Both the position numbers and the translations under genes were made by a program. Source: UBA1847 sp942492205 (GTDB lineage: Bacteria; Pseudomonadota; Gammaproteobacteria; Steroidobacterales; Woeseiaceae). Taken from it: a DNA stretch of 64,000 nucleotides. The stretch is from contig CALODT010000001.1 in assembly GCA_942492205.1 (NCBI GenBank), positions 1,178,001 through 1,242,000 of the forward strand, given 5' to 3'. How positions within the stretch are numbered: position 1 is the first letter of the stretch; each line of letters begins with the position of its first letter. Below the pieces are notes generated by a model. That model saw only the letters and a program-made list of their open reading frames with translations. It was not told the origin of the DNA and did no database searches. This document shows positions 43,663 through 53,277 of this stretch, piece after piece.

Positions 43663-44693
43663 AACCGAGCAGAATCCCCGTTTCCGGTATCGTTACCTGG
43701 TTGGCGCTTGCCGGTGCGGTACAGGCCGCAATTCCTTTCGAGACGGTTGCGGTCGGCTACGAAGTTGCGCCGCGAGAACGAATCTGGGACGGACGCATCG
43801 AAGCGGTCAACCAGGCAACCGTGTCTGCGCAAACGTCCGGGCGTATAGCGGAGCTGCCGTTTGACGTTAACGATTTCGTGGATGCCGGACAGGTCATCAT
43901 GCGCTTCACCGATTCCGAACAACAGGCGGCGCTGGCGCGTGCCCAGGCTGCCCTGGAAGAGGCCCAGGCCCGATACGCGGAAGCCGGGCAGGAGTTCGAG
44001 CGTGTATCCAGCATGTTCAACAACGGTACCGTCTCGAAGGCGCGCTTTGACCAGGCAAAAGCCAATCGCGACGCAGCGCAGGCTCGCCTGACGGCGGCGC
44101 GCTCCGGCGTCGAAACCGCCAGGGATCAGCTGGAGTACACCGTAGTGCGCGCTCCTTACGCCGGCATCGTCGCGAAACGCCATGTTGAGCTGGGCGAGTT
44201 GGTCTCGCCCGGGCAGCCATTGATTACCGGCCTGTCGCTGCAGTCTTTGCGCGTCAACGTCGATGTGCCGCAGAGCATGTTCCAGCCGATACGCACTATC
44301 GGCAAGGCGTTCGTGTACATCGATGACGATCGAATCGCCGGCACGGAGCTCACGTTCTTTCCGGTTGCGGACAGTGCCGCCAATACTTTTCGTGTACGTG
44401 TAGACCTGCCAGATGGCAGTGCGACCTTGTATCCCGGCATGACCGTCAAAGTCGGTTTCGTCGTTGGCGAGACGAGGCGTTTGCTGGTTGCGGCGGATGC
44501 TGTCGTTCGTCGCAGCGAACTCAGCGCGGTCTACGTGACCAATGGGGAGCAGGTCATGCTGCGGCAGGTTCGCCTGGGTCGCCGCTACGGCGAATCTCTC
44601 GAGGTTCTGGCCGGATTGAGCGAGGGCGAAATGGTCGCCGCGGATCCGGTGGCCGCGGGCATTTTCCTCAAAGAGCAGTCGGGAGCAGAGTAG
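43659..44693 (+). CDS. RND efflux periplasmic adaptor (MFP)
   Basis: The protein has 344 residues. A signal peptide ends near ALAGAVQA. The lipoyl halves are TVSAQTSGRIAELPF and YTVVRAPYAGIVAKR, joined by a helical hairpin (about 85-140). A beta-barrel (SLRVNVDVPQSMFQPI) and membrane-proximal end follow. It belongs to the AcrA/MdtA-like adaptor family and bridges the RND pump and the TolC-type channel. The ATG overlaps the OMF stop by 4 bp; the pump gene starts directly after its stop. Confidence 0.92.
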   Translation: MKPSRIPVSGIVTWLALAGAVQAAIPFETVAVGYEVAPRERIWDGRIEAVNQATVSAQTSGRIAELPFDVNDFVDAGQVIMRFTDSEQQAALARAQAALEEAQARYAEAGQEFERVSSMFNNGTVSKARFDQAKANRDAAQARLTAARSGVETARDQLEYTVVRAPYAGIVAKRHVELGELVSPGQPLITGLSLQSLRVNVDVPQSMFQPIRTIGKAFVYIDDDRIAGTELTFFPVADSAANTFRVRVDLPDGSATLYPGMTVKVGFVVGETRRLLVAADAVVRRSELSAVYVTNGEQVMLRQVRLGRRYGESLEVLAGLSEGEMVAADPVAAGIFLKEQSGAE

Positions 44694-47600
44694 GTGTCTA
44701 CGACGGACAAGAAGCTCGGTTTCTCCGGATCGCTGGCGAAGAAGTTCCAGGACTCGAAGATAACGCCGCTGCTTGCGATTACAGGTCTCTTGCTGGGTTT
44801 CTTTGCGATCGCGGTAACACCGCGCGAAGAAGAACCGCAAATTAACGTTACGTTTGCCAATATTTTCGTACCGTTTCCCGGCGCGAGCGCGGTTGAGGTT
44901 GAGAACGTTGTGGCGGTGCCCATGGAGCAGGTGCTGGCCGAGATCGAGGGTGTCAAGCACACCTACTCGGTGTCGCGGCCGGGTATGGCGGTACTGACCA
45001 TCCAGTTCGAGGTTGGAGAAGAACGCACGGACGCCATCGTACGTCTCTATAACGCGGTGTATTCCAACCAGGACTGGCAACCTCCGGGCAGTGGCGTGCT
45101 GCAGCCGCTGATTCAGCCGAAAGGCATCGATGATGTGCCCACCGTGACCGTTACACTGTGGACGGATGATCCGCAGCGTGGCGCCCATGAGCTGCAGCGC
45201 GTCGCTCACTCGATCGAGGCCGAGATCAAGCGCGTGCCGGGTACCCGCGACGTGTACACAGTCGGCGGCCCCGACCAGGTCGTGCATGTAAAACTCGACC
45301 CGCAGCGCCTCGCGGCTTACGGGCTGTCACTGGATGCATTGCGACACGCACTCACGGTCAGCAATGTCGTTTCTCACGCAGGGGCACTGGTGTCTGATAA
45401 CCGCAATGTCCCCGTGACCGTTGGCAGTTTTCTCGCCGATCGCGACGATGTTGCCGAACTGGTCGTCGGCGTCAACGGCGGCAAAGCCATATTCCTGGAC
45501 GACGTGGCGGAGGTCTCTGCAGGGCCTGATCATCCGGAGCAGTATGTTCGCTTCGGCAGCGGCGCCGCAGCCGACGCTGTCGGGCTCAAGCCGGGCATTG
45601 TGGCGCCGGCCGTAACGCTGGCTATTGCCAAGAAACCGGGCACCAATGCAGCACGCATGGCAGAGCAGGTCATAGCGCGACTCGCAGAGCTGCGCGGCAT
45701 TTTCATACCGGAGGGCGTTGAGTACACGGTCACACGCAACTACGGCAAGACCGCTGACGACAAGGCGAAAAAACTGATCCAGAAACTGGCTTTCGCCACG
45801 GTGTCGGTGATTCTGCTGATCATGGTATCGCTTGGCTGGCGAGAAGCGGTCGTCGTCGGCGGCGCTGTCGTTGTAACGCTGATGCTGACCCTGTTCGCGT
45901 CGTGGGCGTGGGGCTTCACGATCAATCGCGTGTCGCTGTTCGCGCTGATATTCTCGATCGGTATTCTCGTCGACGATGCGATCGTCGTTGTCGAGAACAT
46001 CCATCGTCATATGTCGATGGGCGGCAAGACATTGCTCGAGGCGATCCCGCCCGCCGTCGATGAAGTTGGCGGGCCGACCATCCTTGCAACCTTTACGGTG
46101 ATCGCCGCGCTTTTGCCCATGGCCTTTGTCACAGGACTCATGGGGCCCTACATGAGCCCGATTCCAATCAACGCGAGCATTGGCATGCTGTTGTCGCTGG
46201 CCGTTGCCCTGATCATTACGCCCTGGGCCAGCCTGAAACTTCTGCAGGGTTCGCATACGGATCACGCTACAGACGCATCGGCGCAGTGGCTGGATCGCTT
46301 ATTTCGCAAACTGCTAGGTCCGTTCCTGCGCGGCGCGGCCGGGAAGCGTCCGCGTCGTTTCTTGCTGGGTGGTGTGCTGCTTGCGATTCTGCTCGCGATG
46401 AGCCTGGTTGTCGTGCAGGCGGTGGTGATGAAGATGCTGCCGTTCGACAACAAGTCCGAATTCCAGGTGATTCTGGATATGCCGGAAGGAACGACGGTTG
46501 AGCAGACCGGACGCGTGCTTGACGAAATGGCCGACTACCTCGGCACGCTGCCGGAGGTTACCGACTTCCAGATCTACGTCGGGACGGCGGCGCCGATCAA
46601 CTTCAACGGACTGGTACGCCAGTACTATTTGCGCGAGGGCGCCAATGTCGGTGACATCCAGGTCAACCTGGTCGACAAATCCGAGCGCAATCGCAAGAGC
46701 CACGAGATAGCGACAGCCGTTCGTCCGCGCCTCGATGAAATAAGCACTCGCTATGGCGGCTCGGTGAAGATCGTCGAAGTGCCGCCGGGGCCGCCCGTAC
46801 AGTCGCCGCTGGTCGCTGAGGTGTATGGGCCGGACTACGCCGGCCAGCAGCAAATCGCGCGCGAGCTCCGCGCGCTGTTCGCGGCCACGCCGGATATCGT
46901 TGATATCGACGACAGCGTCGAAACCGCAGCGCAACGCTTCGTGGTTTCGGTTGACAGGAACAAGGCTGCCCTGATGGGCGTGTCGCAGGCGAGCGTCACG
47001 CGGGCGCTGCAAACGGCGCTTGATGGCGAGGACGTCACGTATATACGCGATGGCTACCAGAAATACCCGGTACCGGTGCGACTTGAACTGCCGGTATCGG
47101 ACAAGGCCGACCTCGACAGTCTGCTGATGATTCGCGTGGCGGGCCGCGATGGCAGCCTGGTGCCGCTGACCGAGATTGTCGATGTCAGGGAATCTGAATG
47201 GGAGCAGACCATCTATCACAAGGACCTGTTGCCGGTTGTCTTCGTAACCGGCGATATGGCCGGCCGCTTCGACTCACCGTTGTACGGCATGTTCAGCATG
47301 GTGGGGAGCATCTCTGACGAAGCCGTTAACGGCGAAGAACTGCAGCAACGATTTATCAGCCAGCCTGACAATCCGTATAACTACAGCCTGAAATGGGACG
47401 GTGAATGGCAAATCACTTACGAGACGTTTCGCGATATGGGGATCGCCTACTCGGTCGGCCTGATCCTGATCTATCTGCTGGTGGTCGGCCAGTTCCGGTC
47501 CTACGCGGTCCCGCTGATCATTATGGCGCCAATACCGCTGACCATAATCGGCGTCATGCCCGGACATGCGCTGTTTGGCGCGCAATTCACGGCAACCTCG

Positions 47601-47909
47601 ATGATCGGTATGATTGCGCTTGCAGGCATTATCGTCCGTAACTCGATACTCCTGGTCGATTTCGTGCGACAGGAGGTTGCCGCCGGCGTCGAGTTTCAGG
47701 AAGCGGTAATCCGCGCCGGTGCGGTGCGCGCGAAGCCCATCGCCCTGACAGCGCTGGCGGCGATGCTGGGTGCATTCTTCATACTCGACGATCCTATTTT
47801 CAACGGCCTTGCCGTAACCCTTATTTTCGGCATATTCGTCTCGACCCTGTTGACGCTGGTCGTCATTCCGGTTCTCTACTACGCATTTGCACACAAGAGA
47901 CAACAATGA
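44694..47909 (+). CDS. RND-family efflux transporter (HAE-1/AcrB-like inner-membrane pump)
   Basis: This 1071-residue pump starts with GTG at 44694, immediately after the adaptor stop. Twelve membrane helices and two large periplasmic loops follow the AcrB plan. Helix 4 contains GILVDDAIVVVENI, with the paired proton-relay Asp residues of AcrB (D407/D408). Later come IALAGIIVRNSILLVDFVRQ (helix 11 region) and the C-terminal VIPVLYYAFA. Drug and divisome export are usual roles; the substrate here is unknown. The operon has no local TetR regulator. Confidence 0.93.
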   Translation: MSTTDKKLGFSGSLAKKFQDSKITPLLAITGLLLGFFAIAVTPREEEPQINVTFANIFVPFPGASAVEVENVVAVPMEQVLAEIEGVKHTYSVSRPGMAVLTIQFEVGEERTDAIVRLYNAVYSNQDWQPPGSGVLQPLIQPKGIDDVPTVTVTLWTDDPQRGAHELQRVAHSIEAEIKRVPGTRDVYTVGGPDQVVHVKLDPQRLAAYGLSLDALRHALTVSNVVSHAGALVSDNRNVPVTVGSFLADRDDVAELVVGVNGGKAIFLDDVAEVSAGPDHPEQYVRFGSGAAADAVGLKPGIVAPAVTLAIAKKPGTNAARMAEQVIARLAELRGIFIPEGVEYTVTRNYGKTADDKAKKLIQKLAFATVSVILLIMVSLGWREAVVVGGAVVVTLMLTLFASWAWGFTINRVSLFALIFSIGILVDDAIVVVENIHRHMSMGGKTLLEAIPPAVDEVGGPTILATFTVIAALLPMAFVTGLMGPYMSPIPINASIGMLLSLAVALIITPWASLKLLQGSHTDHATDASAQWLDRLFRKLLGPFLRGAAGKRPRRFLLGGVLLAILLAMSLVVVQAVVMKMLPFDNKSEFQVILDMPEGTTVEQTGRVLDEMADYLGTLPEVTDFQIYVGTAAPINFNGLVRQYYLREGANVGDIQVNLVDKSERNRKSHEIATAVRPRLDEISTRYGGSVKIVEVPPGPPVQSPLVAEVYGPDYAGQQQIARELRALFAATPDIVDIDDSVETAAQRFVVSVDRNKAALMGVSQASVTRALQTALDGEDVTYIRDGYQKYPVPVRLELPVSDKADLDSLLMIRVAGRDGSLVPLTEIVDVRESEWEQTIYHKDLLPVVFVTGDMAGRFDSPLYGMFSMVGSISDEAVNGEELQQRFISQPDNPYNYSLKWDGEWQITYETFRDMGIAYSVGLILIYLLVVGQFRSYAVPLIIMAPIPLTIIGVMPGHALFGAQFTATSMIGMIALAGIIVRNSILLVDFVRQEVAAGVEFQEAVIRAGAVRAKPIALTALAAMLGAFFILDDPIFNGLAVTLIFGIFVSTLLTLVVIPVLYYAFAHKRQQ

Positions 47910-47979
47910 CGCTGAAGTTTCGTTAGAATTGCGGTACCCGCAACCTTGACGATCATCTGAGCCAAAGGGCCCCGCAGGT

Positions 47980-48723
47980 TTGAAGAACTGGCTGATTGCA
48001 CTTTCCCGCGATGCGTTGGGCAGCCTGCGCGATCTCTTGCCAATCGTCATTGTCATCAGTGTCTTCCAGATATTTGTCATCCGGCAGCCGGTTCACGGTT
48101 TCGTGGAGCTAGTCATTGGCGCGCTGCTCGTGGTCGCCGGCTTGGCGTTCTTCATCTTCGGCCTGCGGATTGCGCTTTTTCCAATTGGCGAAAGCCTGGC
48201 GCACTCGTTGGCCAAGAAGGGCAGCGTGTTCTGGCTGTTTGCGTTCGCTTTCGTCCTGGGCTTCGGCACGACGATTGCGGAACCAGCCTTGCTGGCGGTT
48301 GCGGAAGAGGCTTCGGAGGTAGCGGTTGATGCCGGCGCCATCGAGGCGACGGAGGAGGCTCGCGCCAACTATGCGCTGGGGCTACGCCTTGTTGTTGCCC
48401 TGTCCGTGGGCGTCGCATTGCTGATCGGTGTGTTTCGAATTGTCGCCAACTGGTCGCTGCCGATAATGATCATCGGCGGATATGTGCTTGTCGTGCTCGT
48501 CACAACCATTGCGCCCGCTGAAATTGTCGGCGTGGCGTATGACTCCGGCGGCGTTACAACGTCAACGGTTACGGTGCCGCTGGTGACCGCGCTCGGAGTC
48601 GGACTCGCGAGTTCGCTGCAGGGCCGCAACGCGATGACGGACGGATTTGGCCTGATCGCTTTCGCGTCACTGACGCCAATTCTGTTCGTGCTGCTCTACG
48701 GAACGGTGCTGGAATGGATATGA
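47980..48723 (+). CDS. DUF1538 membrane protein, first of a paralogous pair
   Basis: The 247-residue integral membrane protein starts with TTG at 47980; the ribosome site is weak, so the start is not certain. About seven hydrophobic segments are visible. Two signatures stand out: EPALLAVAEE (101-110), with a Glu-Pro inside a membrane segment, and AYDSGGVTTSTVTVPL (186-201). Both recur in the next protein. DUF1538 proteins look like transporters or channels, but no function is established. The stop overlaps the next gene, and the cassette continues with a PII-like and a CBS gene. Confidence 0.8.
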   Translation: MKNWLIALSRDALGSLRDLLPIVIVISVFQIFVIRQPVHGFVELVIGALLVVAGLAFFIFGLRIALFPIGESLAHSLAKKGSVFWLFAFAFVLGFGTTIAEPALLAVAEEASEVAVDAGAIEATEEARANYALGLRLVVALSVGVALLIGVFRIVANWSLPIMIIGGYVLVVLVTTIAPAEIVGVAYDSGGVTTSTVTVPLVTALGVGLASSLQGRNAMTDGFGLIAFASLTPILFVLLYGTVLEWI

Positions 48724-49532
48724 TCCAGGAAACGATCGTTTTCATCCTGGGTAGCGCCCTCGACGTCCTGCCTATTGCCGTCTTTCTGTTTGGCTTCCAG
48801 ATCTTCGTTATTCGTGGTCGTCTGCCAAACCTCCGGCGCATCCTTGTTGGCTTCGTGTTTGTCATCGTCGGGCTGGGACTTTTTCTCGAAGGACTGGAGC
48901 ACACGCTGTTTCCCCTGGGGAGGCTGATGGCGCAGCAGCTGACCGACCCCGAGTTCCTGCGCGCAGTGCGATTGAGCGCCTCCGGCGCACTGGTGTGGCA
49001 GGATTTTTACTGGGTATACGTGTTTGCCGCGGCTATCGGTTTCAGTACGACGCTCGCAGAACCGGCCCTGATGGCCGTCTCGATCAAGGCCAACGAGGTT
49101 TCTGGTGGCGCTGTCGGCGTCTGGGGCCTTCGGGTAGCTGTCGCAATCGGGGTCGGCGTCGGCGTAGGGCTCGGCTGTTATCGGATTATTACCGGATTGC
49201 CGCTGCAATATTTCATCGCTGCCGGTTACCTCGTCGTGATCGTTCAAACGGCGCTCGCACCGAAGATGATCGTTCCATTGGCCTATGACTCCGGCGGCGT
49301 AACCACATCGACCGTGACCGTACCGCTGATCACGGCGTTGGGCCTGGGGCTCGCGGAGGCGGTACCGGGCCGCAGCCCTCTGTTGGACGGATTCGGGCTG
49401 GTGGCATTCGCGAGCCTGTTTCCGATAATCTCTGTGCTGGCCTACGGCCAGCTGTCAGTGCTGCGGCAAGGGTCGGAGAGTTCCGATATTCAAGAAGCCG
49501 AATTACAAGAGGAAGAAGATCATGCACTTTAA
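48714..49532 (+). CDS. DUF1538 membrane protein, second of a paralogous pair
   Basis: The protein has 272 residues from the ATG at 48714; an ATG at 48720 overlapping the upstream stop as ATGA is an alternative two codons in. Seven hydrophobic segments align with the first DUF1538 protein, including EPALMAVSIKANE (116-128) and AYDSGGVTTSTVTVPL (190-205), which is identical over 16 residues to the first protein. A cytosolic acidic tail (about 250-272, QEAELQEEEDHAL) is unique to this copy. The pair probably forms a heteromeric pore or transporter. It overlaps the PII-like gene by 11 bp. Confidence 0.8.
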   Translation: MDMIQETIVFILGSALDVLPIAVFLFGFQIFVIRGRLPNLRRILVGFVFVIVGLGLFLEGLEHTLFPLGRLMAQQLTDPEFLRAVRLSASGALVWQDFYWVYVFAAAIGFSTTLAEPALMAVSIKANEVSGGAVGVWGLRVAVAIGVGVGVGLGCYRIITGLPLQYFIAAGYLVVIVQTALAPKMIVPLAYDSGGVTTSTVTVPLITALGLGLAEAVPGRSPLLDGFGLVAFASLFPIISVLAYGQLSVLRQGSESSDIQEAELQEEEDHAL

Positions 49533-49872
49533 GCTGATACTTGCGTTTGTCGAGGATTCGAAGACCGACGCTATAATGCACGCCGCGCGTGACGCCGGCG
49601 CGACGGGCTGTACAGTAATCAATAATGCCCGCGGTGAGGGTCTCGAGGAGAAGAAGACCTTCTTCGGACTTACCCTGACGACACAGCGTGACGTGGTGTT
49701 GTTGCTGGTGGAGCAGCACCTGAGCCGGCATATCCTGGAACACATCGGCGAGGTCGGACAATTTGATGAAAAGCCCGGTACGGGTATAGCGTTGCTTATC
49801 GACGTAGAAGATGCCGTGGGCATTGTGCATCAGGCACAAGAGCTCGTTGAGGCAGTGGAGGAAAACCTATGA
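49522..49872 (+). CDS. PII-like signalling protein
   Basis: The protein has 116 residues. The beta-alpha-beta-beta-alpha-beta pattern (MHFKLILAFVEDSKTDAIMH, GATGCTVINNARGEG, TQRDVVLLLVEQHL) and KPGTGIALLIDVEDAVGI match the trimeric PII fold. The T-loop region is short (GEGLEEKKTFFG) and lacks the GlnB/GlnK Tyr51 uridylylation site. The C-terminal RTG-type motif is also absent. It is therefore a PII-like sensor, probably binding a nucleotide or small anion, rather than nitrogen-regulatory GlnB. It overlaps DUF1538 copy 2 by 11 bp and the CBS gene by 4 bp. Confidence 0.78.
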   Translation: MHFKLILAFVEDSKTDAIMHAARDAGATGCTVINNARGEGLEEKKTFFGLTLTTQRDVVLLLVEQHLSRHILEHIGEVGQFDEKPGTGIALLIDVEDAVGIVHQAQELVEAVEENL

Positions 49873-50273
49873 CCATTCGCAATTGGGGTCCCGTGCGCGA
49901 CGTAATGCGTACGGAAGTCACGGAGGTCGATGGTGCCATCGACGTGCTCACGGCGCTCAAGATAATGAAGAAGAAGGGCGTGACCAGCCTGATCGTCAAG
50001 CGCCGTGATGAACAGGACGAATACGGCATGCTGCTGTTCTCGGATATCGCGAAGCAGGTCATTGCGAAGAACCGGGCGCCGGAGCGCGTTAACGTCTACG
50101 AGATCATGGCCAAGCCGGTGCTGACCGTGCGGCCCGACATGGAAATACGCTACTGCGCCCGGTTGTTTGAAAATTTTGGCATCAGTCACGCGCCGGTCGT
50201 CGAGAACGACACGATAATCGGCATGGTCAGTTACTACCTGCTGGTGCTGCACGGACTGCCTGACCTCGACTGA
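49869..50273 (+). CDS. CBS-domain pair protein
   Basis: This 134-residue protein consists of a tandem CBS (Bateman) module. The first CBS spans about 5-65 (VRDVMRTEVTEVDGAIDVL, KGVTSLIVKRRDEQD), the second 70-130 (NVYEIMAKPVLTVRPDMEIR, GISHAPVVENDTIIGMVSYY). CBS pairs bind adenine nucleotides and gate transporters or enzymes. It overlaps the PII-like gene by 4 bp and closes the DUF1538 cassette, suggesting that both regulate the transporter pair. No enzyme domain is fused. Confidence 0.85.
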   Translation: MTIRNWGPVRDVMRTEVTEVDGAIDVLTALKIMKKKGVTSLIVKRRDEQDEYGMLLFSDIAKQVIAKNRAPERVNVYEIMAKPVLTVRPDMEIRYCARLFENFGISHAPVVENDTIIGMVSYYLLVLHGLPDLD

Positions 50274-50456
50274 CGCCCGGCAAGTTGGGGACAGGCGCTG
50301 ACCGCGGGCAGCCACTATGGGCGGAACGTCCGCTCGGTGCATTCCTGATACCGGCGACGTATGCGCGGTCGGCGTAACTTGGCATAATCGCGATTCTGGC
50401 AGCGGTTCTTGCCTGAACTCGCGAACCCTGAATAAATAACAACCAAGGAAACGATT

Positions 50457-52562
50457 TTGTCCAAATCTTCGCCGCGCAGCTGGCGTGCAGCGTTGCTGCT
50501 GTGTTCTTGCTTCGCAGTTCTGCCCTTCGAGGCGGCGCGATCGCAGTCTCAGGACGATTCCGGTATTGAAGAGATCGTCGTTACTTCGCGGTATCGGGCG
50601 GAGAAGCTCTCGGACGTGCCCGACTCCATTACGCCGTTCACGGCCGAGGCGATCGAGCGCTATCGCATCGAGCGTATAAATCGCGTTGCCTCGCTGACGC
50701 CGAATCTGCGCTTTTCCGATGACCAGGAAGTCGGCGTCAGTACGCTGGTGATTCGCGGCGTCCGACAGAATCGCGGCACCGGGCAACCGCCGGTGTCGTT
50801 TCGCATTGACGGCGTCAGTGCGACCAACAATCTGCTGACGACCCAGGAATTGTTCGATATCGAGAGCGTTGACGTACTGCGTGGTCCGCAGGGGGCGCTA
50901 TACGGGCGTAACGCGATCGGCGGGGCGGTCCTGGTATCGACCCGCCAGCCAACGGCCGAGCCGGAGTATGCGCTGCGGTTTTCGGCGTCCCAGGGGCAGG
51001 ATTTCACCGTGGCGGGTAGCGCATCCGGTCCTGTAGGGGAAAGCGAGACGCTGTATCGCGCGTCCTTTAGGCTGCAGGACCGGGAAGGGCAGCTGACGAA
51101 TGCCTACCTCGACAACCAGTATGTCGATTACAAGGACTCTGCGGCGTTTCGCGGTCGGCTGATGTTCAGGCCGAACGACAGGCTGAGCGTAGATCTGCGT
51201 GGTCAGTACCTCGACCAGGATGGCGGCTCAGGCTATTTCATGCCGGGCAGCGAGGGTTTCCTGCCATTGCCGCCACCAGCAGCACCCATCCTGTTCGGCA
51301 ACCCGACCTATGAGATCCAGTCAAACCGAATCGGCCGGTCGTTCGTCAGGGCCTGGGAGACTTCAGCGAAGATCGACTACGACCTCGGATGGGCAACGCT
51401 GACATCGATCACGTCTTACACGGATGTCGATTCCGGCAACGACCAGGACCTGGACCAGACGCTGTTCGAGGCTATCGACATCATCGTGATCGACAAGTCC
51501 GAGACGGTCGCGCAGGAGTTGCGGCTGGCTTCGAATGAGGACGGCGCTTTGCACTGGGTTGGCGGTATCAGCTATTTCACACAAGACCGCTTTCGTTCGC
51601 TTGCGACCACCTTCCTTGGCACGCCGGTACCGCCGGCGGCACAGGACCTCGAGCTTGAGGATATCGCCGCGTTCGGCAGCCTGAGCTACGACCTCAGTGC
51701 CGAACTCGAAGTTACCGTAGCATTCCGCTACGACGAGGAAACGCCGAAGGATACGACACAGGGACGCAGTGAGACGTTTACGGAGCTGCAGCCTAAAGCG
51801 AGCCTTGCCTACCGCTTCCGCGAGGGTCTGCTCGGCTATGTCACGATTGGCAAGGGATTCCGAGCCGGCGGATTCAACAACCTGGCACCGGGCAGTAATT
51901 TTCAACCGGGTTTCGACAAAGAGTCGTTGCTCAGCTATGAAGCAGGCTTGAAAGGCTCGGGCTTCAATGGGCGGCTGCGCGCCGGCCTGTCGCTGTTCGC
52001 GATCGACTACGATGACCAGCAGTACTTCCTGTTCGACCAGACGGGCACGCAGGCCAACATTAACGTGAAGAAGAGTGAGATTCTGGGCGGCGAGCTGGAA
52101 ATCACGGCATTGCCGGCAGACAACCTGCAGATCGACTTCGGGCTGGGCTTTACCGATAGTGAGATCACGGAATACGAGGCGGTTCCCGGCGTACTGGTTC
52201 CGGCCAGCGCGATTATTGGCCGGAAAGTACCGGGGGCACCGGTCTGGACCGCAAACCTCGCTTTGCAGCATACGCGACCACTGAGTGGTGGCCTGGACCT
52301 CGTAACGCGGCTCGACTACGAGCATCGTGACAAGACCTACTGGACACTCGACAACCTCGACGTACAGCCGGCGTACGATCTCACCAACCTGAGCCTGGCT
52401 TTACAGAACGAGCGCTGGTCGACACGAATGTACGTCGATAACCTGTTTGATGAGGAATACATCGAGTGGTTTTTCGCAGCGCGATTCATCGGGCTGCCGG
52501 CGGACATCGCCTGGCCGAGCAAGCCGCGTCAGTTCGGCCTCGAGTATTCGATTCGCTTCTAG
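50457..52562 (+). CDS. TonB-dependent outer-membrane receptor
   Basis: The TTG at 50457 with AAGGAA about 6 nt before gives 701 residues and a signal peptide ending RSQSQDD. A TonB box-like EEIVVTSRYRAEK is followed by the plug domain (LTPNLRFSDDQEVGV, VDVLRGPQGALYGRNAIGG) and a 22-strand barrel ending in PRQFGLEYSIRF. The last residue is Phe, as outer-membrane insertion requires. Such receptors import siderophores, cobalamin, saccharides or other large nutrients. Substrate is unknown. It is alone, without an adjacent transport partner. Confidence 0.93.
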   Translation: MSKSSPRSWRAALLLCSCFAVLPFEAARSQSQDDSGIEEIVVTSRYRAEKLSDVPDSITPFTAEAIERYRIERINRVASLTPNLRFSDDQEVGVSTLVIRGVRQNRGTGQPPVSFRIDGVSATNNLLTTQELFDIESVDVLRGPQGALYGRNAIGGAVLVSTRQPTAEPEYALRFSASQGQDFTVAGSASGPVGESETLYRASFRLQDREGQLTNAYLDNQYVDYKDSAAFRGRLMFRPNDRLSVDLRGQYLDQDGGSGYFMPGSEGFLPLPPPAAPILFGNPTYEIQSNRIGRSFVRAWETSAKIDYDLGWATLTSITSYTDVDSGNDQDLDQTLFEAIDIIVIDKSETVAQELRLASNEDGALHWVGGISYFTQDRFRSLATTFLGTPVPPAAQDLELEDIAAFGSLSYDLSAELEVTVAFRYDEETPKDTTQGRSETFTELQPKASLAYRFREGLLGYVTIGKGFRAGGFNNLAPGSNFQPGFDKESLLSYEAGLKGSGFNGRLRAGLSLFAIDYDDQQYFLFDQTGTQANINVKKSEILGGELEITALPADNLQIDFGLGFTDSEITEYEAVPGVLVPASAIIGRKVPGAPVWTANLALQHTRPLSGGLDLVTRLDYEHRDKTYWTLDNLDVQPAYDLTNLSLALQNERWSTRMYVDNLFDEEYIEWFFAARFIGLPADIAWPSKPRQFGLEYSIRF

Positions 52563-52677
52563 CTCGGCGTGCGCCGTAGACTGCGGCGAACAGCGAAGAT
52601 GCGATGATGGTGGCGCCCCAGCTGACGGCATTCGCGACAATGACTTTTGTGCCCTTGACGATAAGAGGACCAAGCAA
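52486..52677 (-). CDS. Possible small membrane protein
   Basis: A 63-codon frame with a TTG start begins 19 bp after the yaiI-like stop on the same strand and reads MLGPLIVKGTKVIVANAVSW then ATIIASSLFAAVYG, one clear hydrophobic helix. The C-terminal half overlaps the end of the TonB receptor gene antisense and is basic and low-complexity. No convincing ribosome site was found. It could be a genuine small membrane protein or a chance frame. Confidence 0.25.
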   Translation of the reverse strand: MLGPLIVKGTKVIVANAVSWGATIIASSLFAAVYGARRARSESNTRGRTDAACSARRCPPAAR

Positions 52678-52696
52678 GCCCGGGCTTCAGCGGCCG

Positions 52697-53149
52697 TCAG
52701 GAATCGGCGTGTCGCGTCAGGAAACGATCCAGGTTATTGGCGAACTCCTGTCGATCCCGCTGGCTGAAGGCGGGCGGGCCACCGGTATCCACGCCGCTGG
52801 CGCGCATCGTATCCAGGAAGTCGCGCATGTTCAGCCGGGCGCGAATATTCTCCGTGGTGTGCATCTCTCCGCGCGGGCTTAGCGCGTGCGCGCCTTTCTC
52901 GATGATTTCGGCGGCGAGCGGGATATCGCTGGTTATCACGAGATCACCGGGCTCGCAGCGTTTCACGATCTCGTCGTCGGCGACGTCGAACCCGCGCGGC
53001 ACCTGGACGGTGCTGATGACGTCGGAGTTCGGTGTGCTCAAGGGCTGATTGGCGACCAGGATCAGCCGGACGCCGGTTCGTTCAGCGGCCCGATAGAGGA
53101 TTTCCTTGATCACCACCGGACAGGCGTCGGCATCTACCCATATCTTCAT
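52697..53149 (-). CDS. yaiI: YaiI/YqxD family protein (UPF0178)
   Basis: The ATG at 53149 gives 150 residues beginning MKIWVDADACPVVIKEI, the diagnostic start of the family. It has VILTSDIPLA-like (LVITSDIPLAAEII) and GEMHTTENIRARLNMRDFLD motifs. Conserved Asp residues (DADAC, SDIPLA) suggest a PIN-like nuclease-type fold, but no activity is established. An upstream 16-residue extension in the open frame does not match the family. It converges with the TonB receptor and diverges from the DUF4826-like gene. Confidence 0.88.
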   Translation of the reverse strand: MKIWVDADACPVVIKEILYRAAERTGVRLILVANQPLSTPNSDVISTVQVPRGFDVADDEIVKRCEPGDLVITSDIPLAAEIIEKGAHALSPRGEMHTTENIRARLNMRDFLDTMRASGVDTGGPPAFSQRDRQEFANNLDRFLTRHADS

Positions 53150-53277
53150 CGCTCGTGGCCCTGTTCGCTTGTTGAGGCAAAGTGTACCGTCTGGCATTGC
53201 TATAATGTCGTATTACCGCAGGAAGCGTCGGCGAGCAGCGTCGTTCACGTGCGTCGGTTTGAATTGGAGAGCAGAGA

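Noticed and set aside
43521..45287. 588-codon antisense frame across the MFP and RND genes
   Set aside because: It is the reverse shadow of two secure genes with a charge-rich, motif-free translation, as GC-rich DNA often gives.
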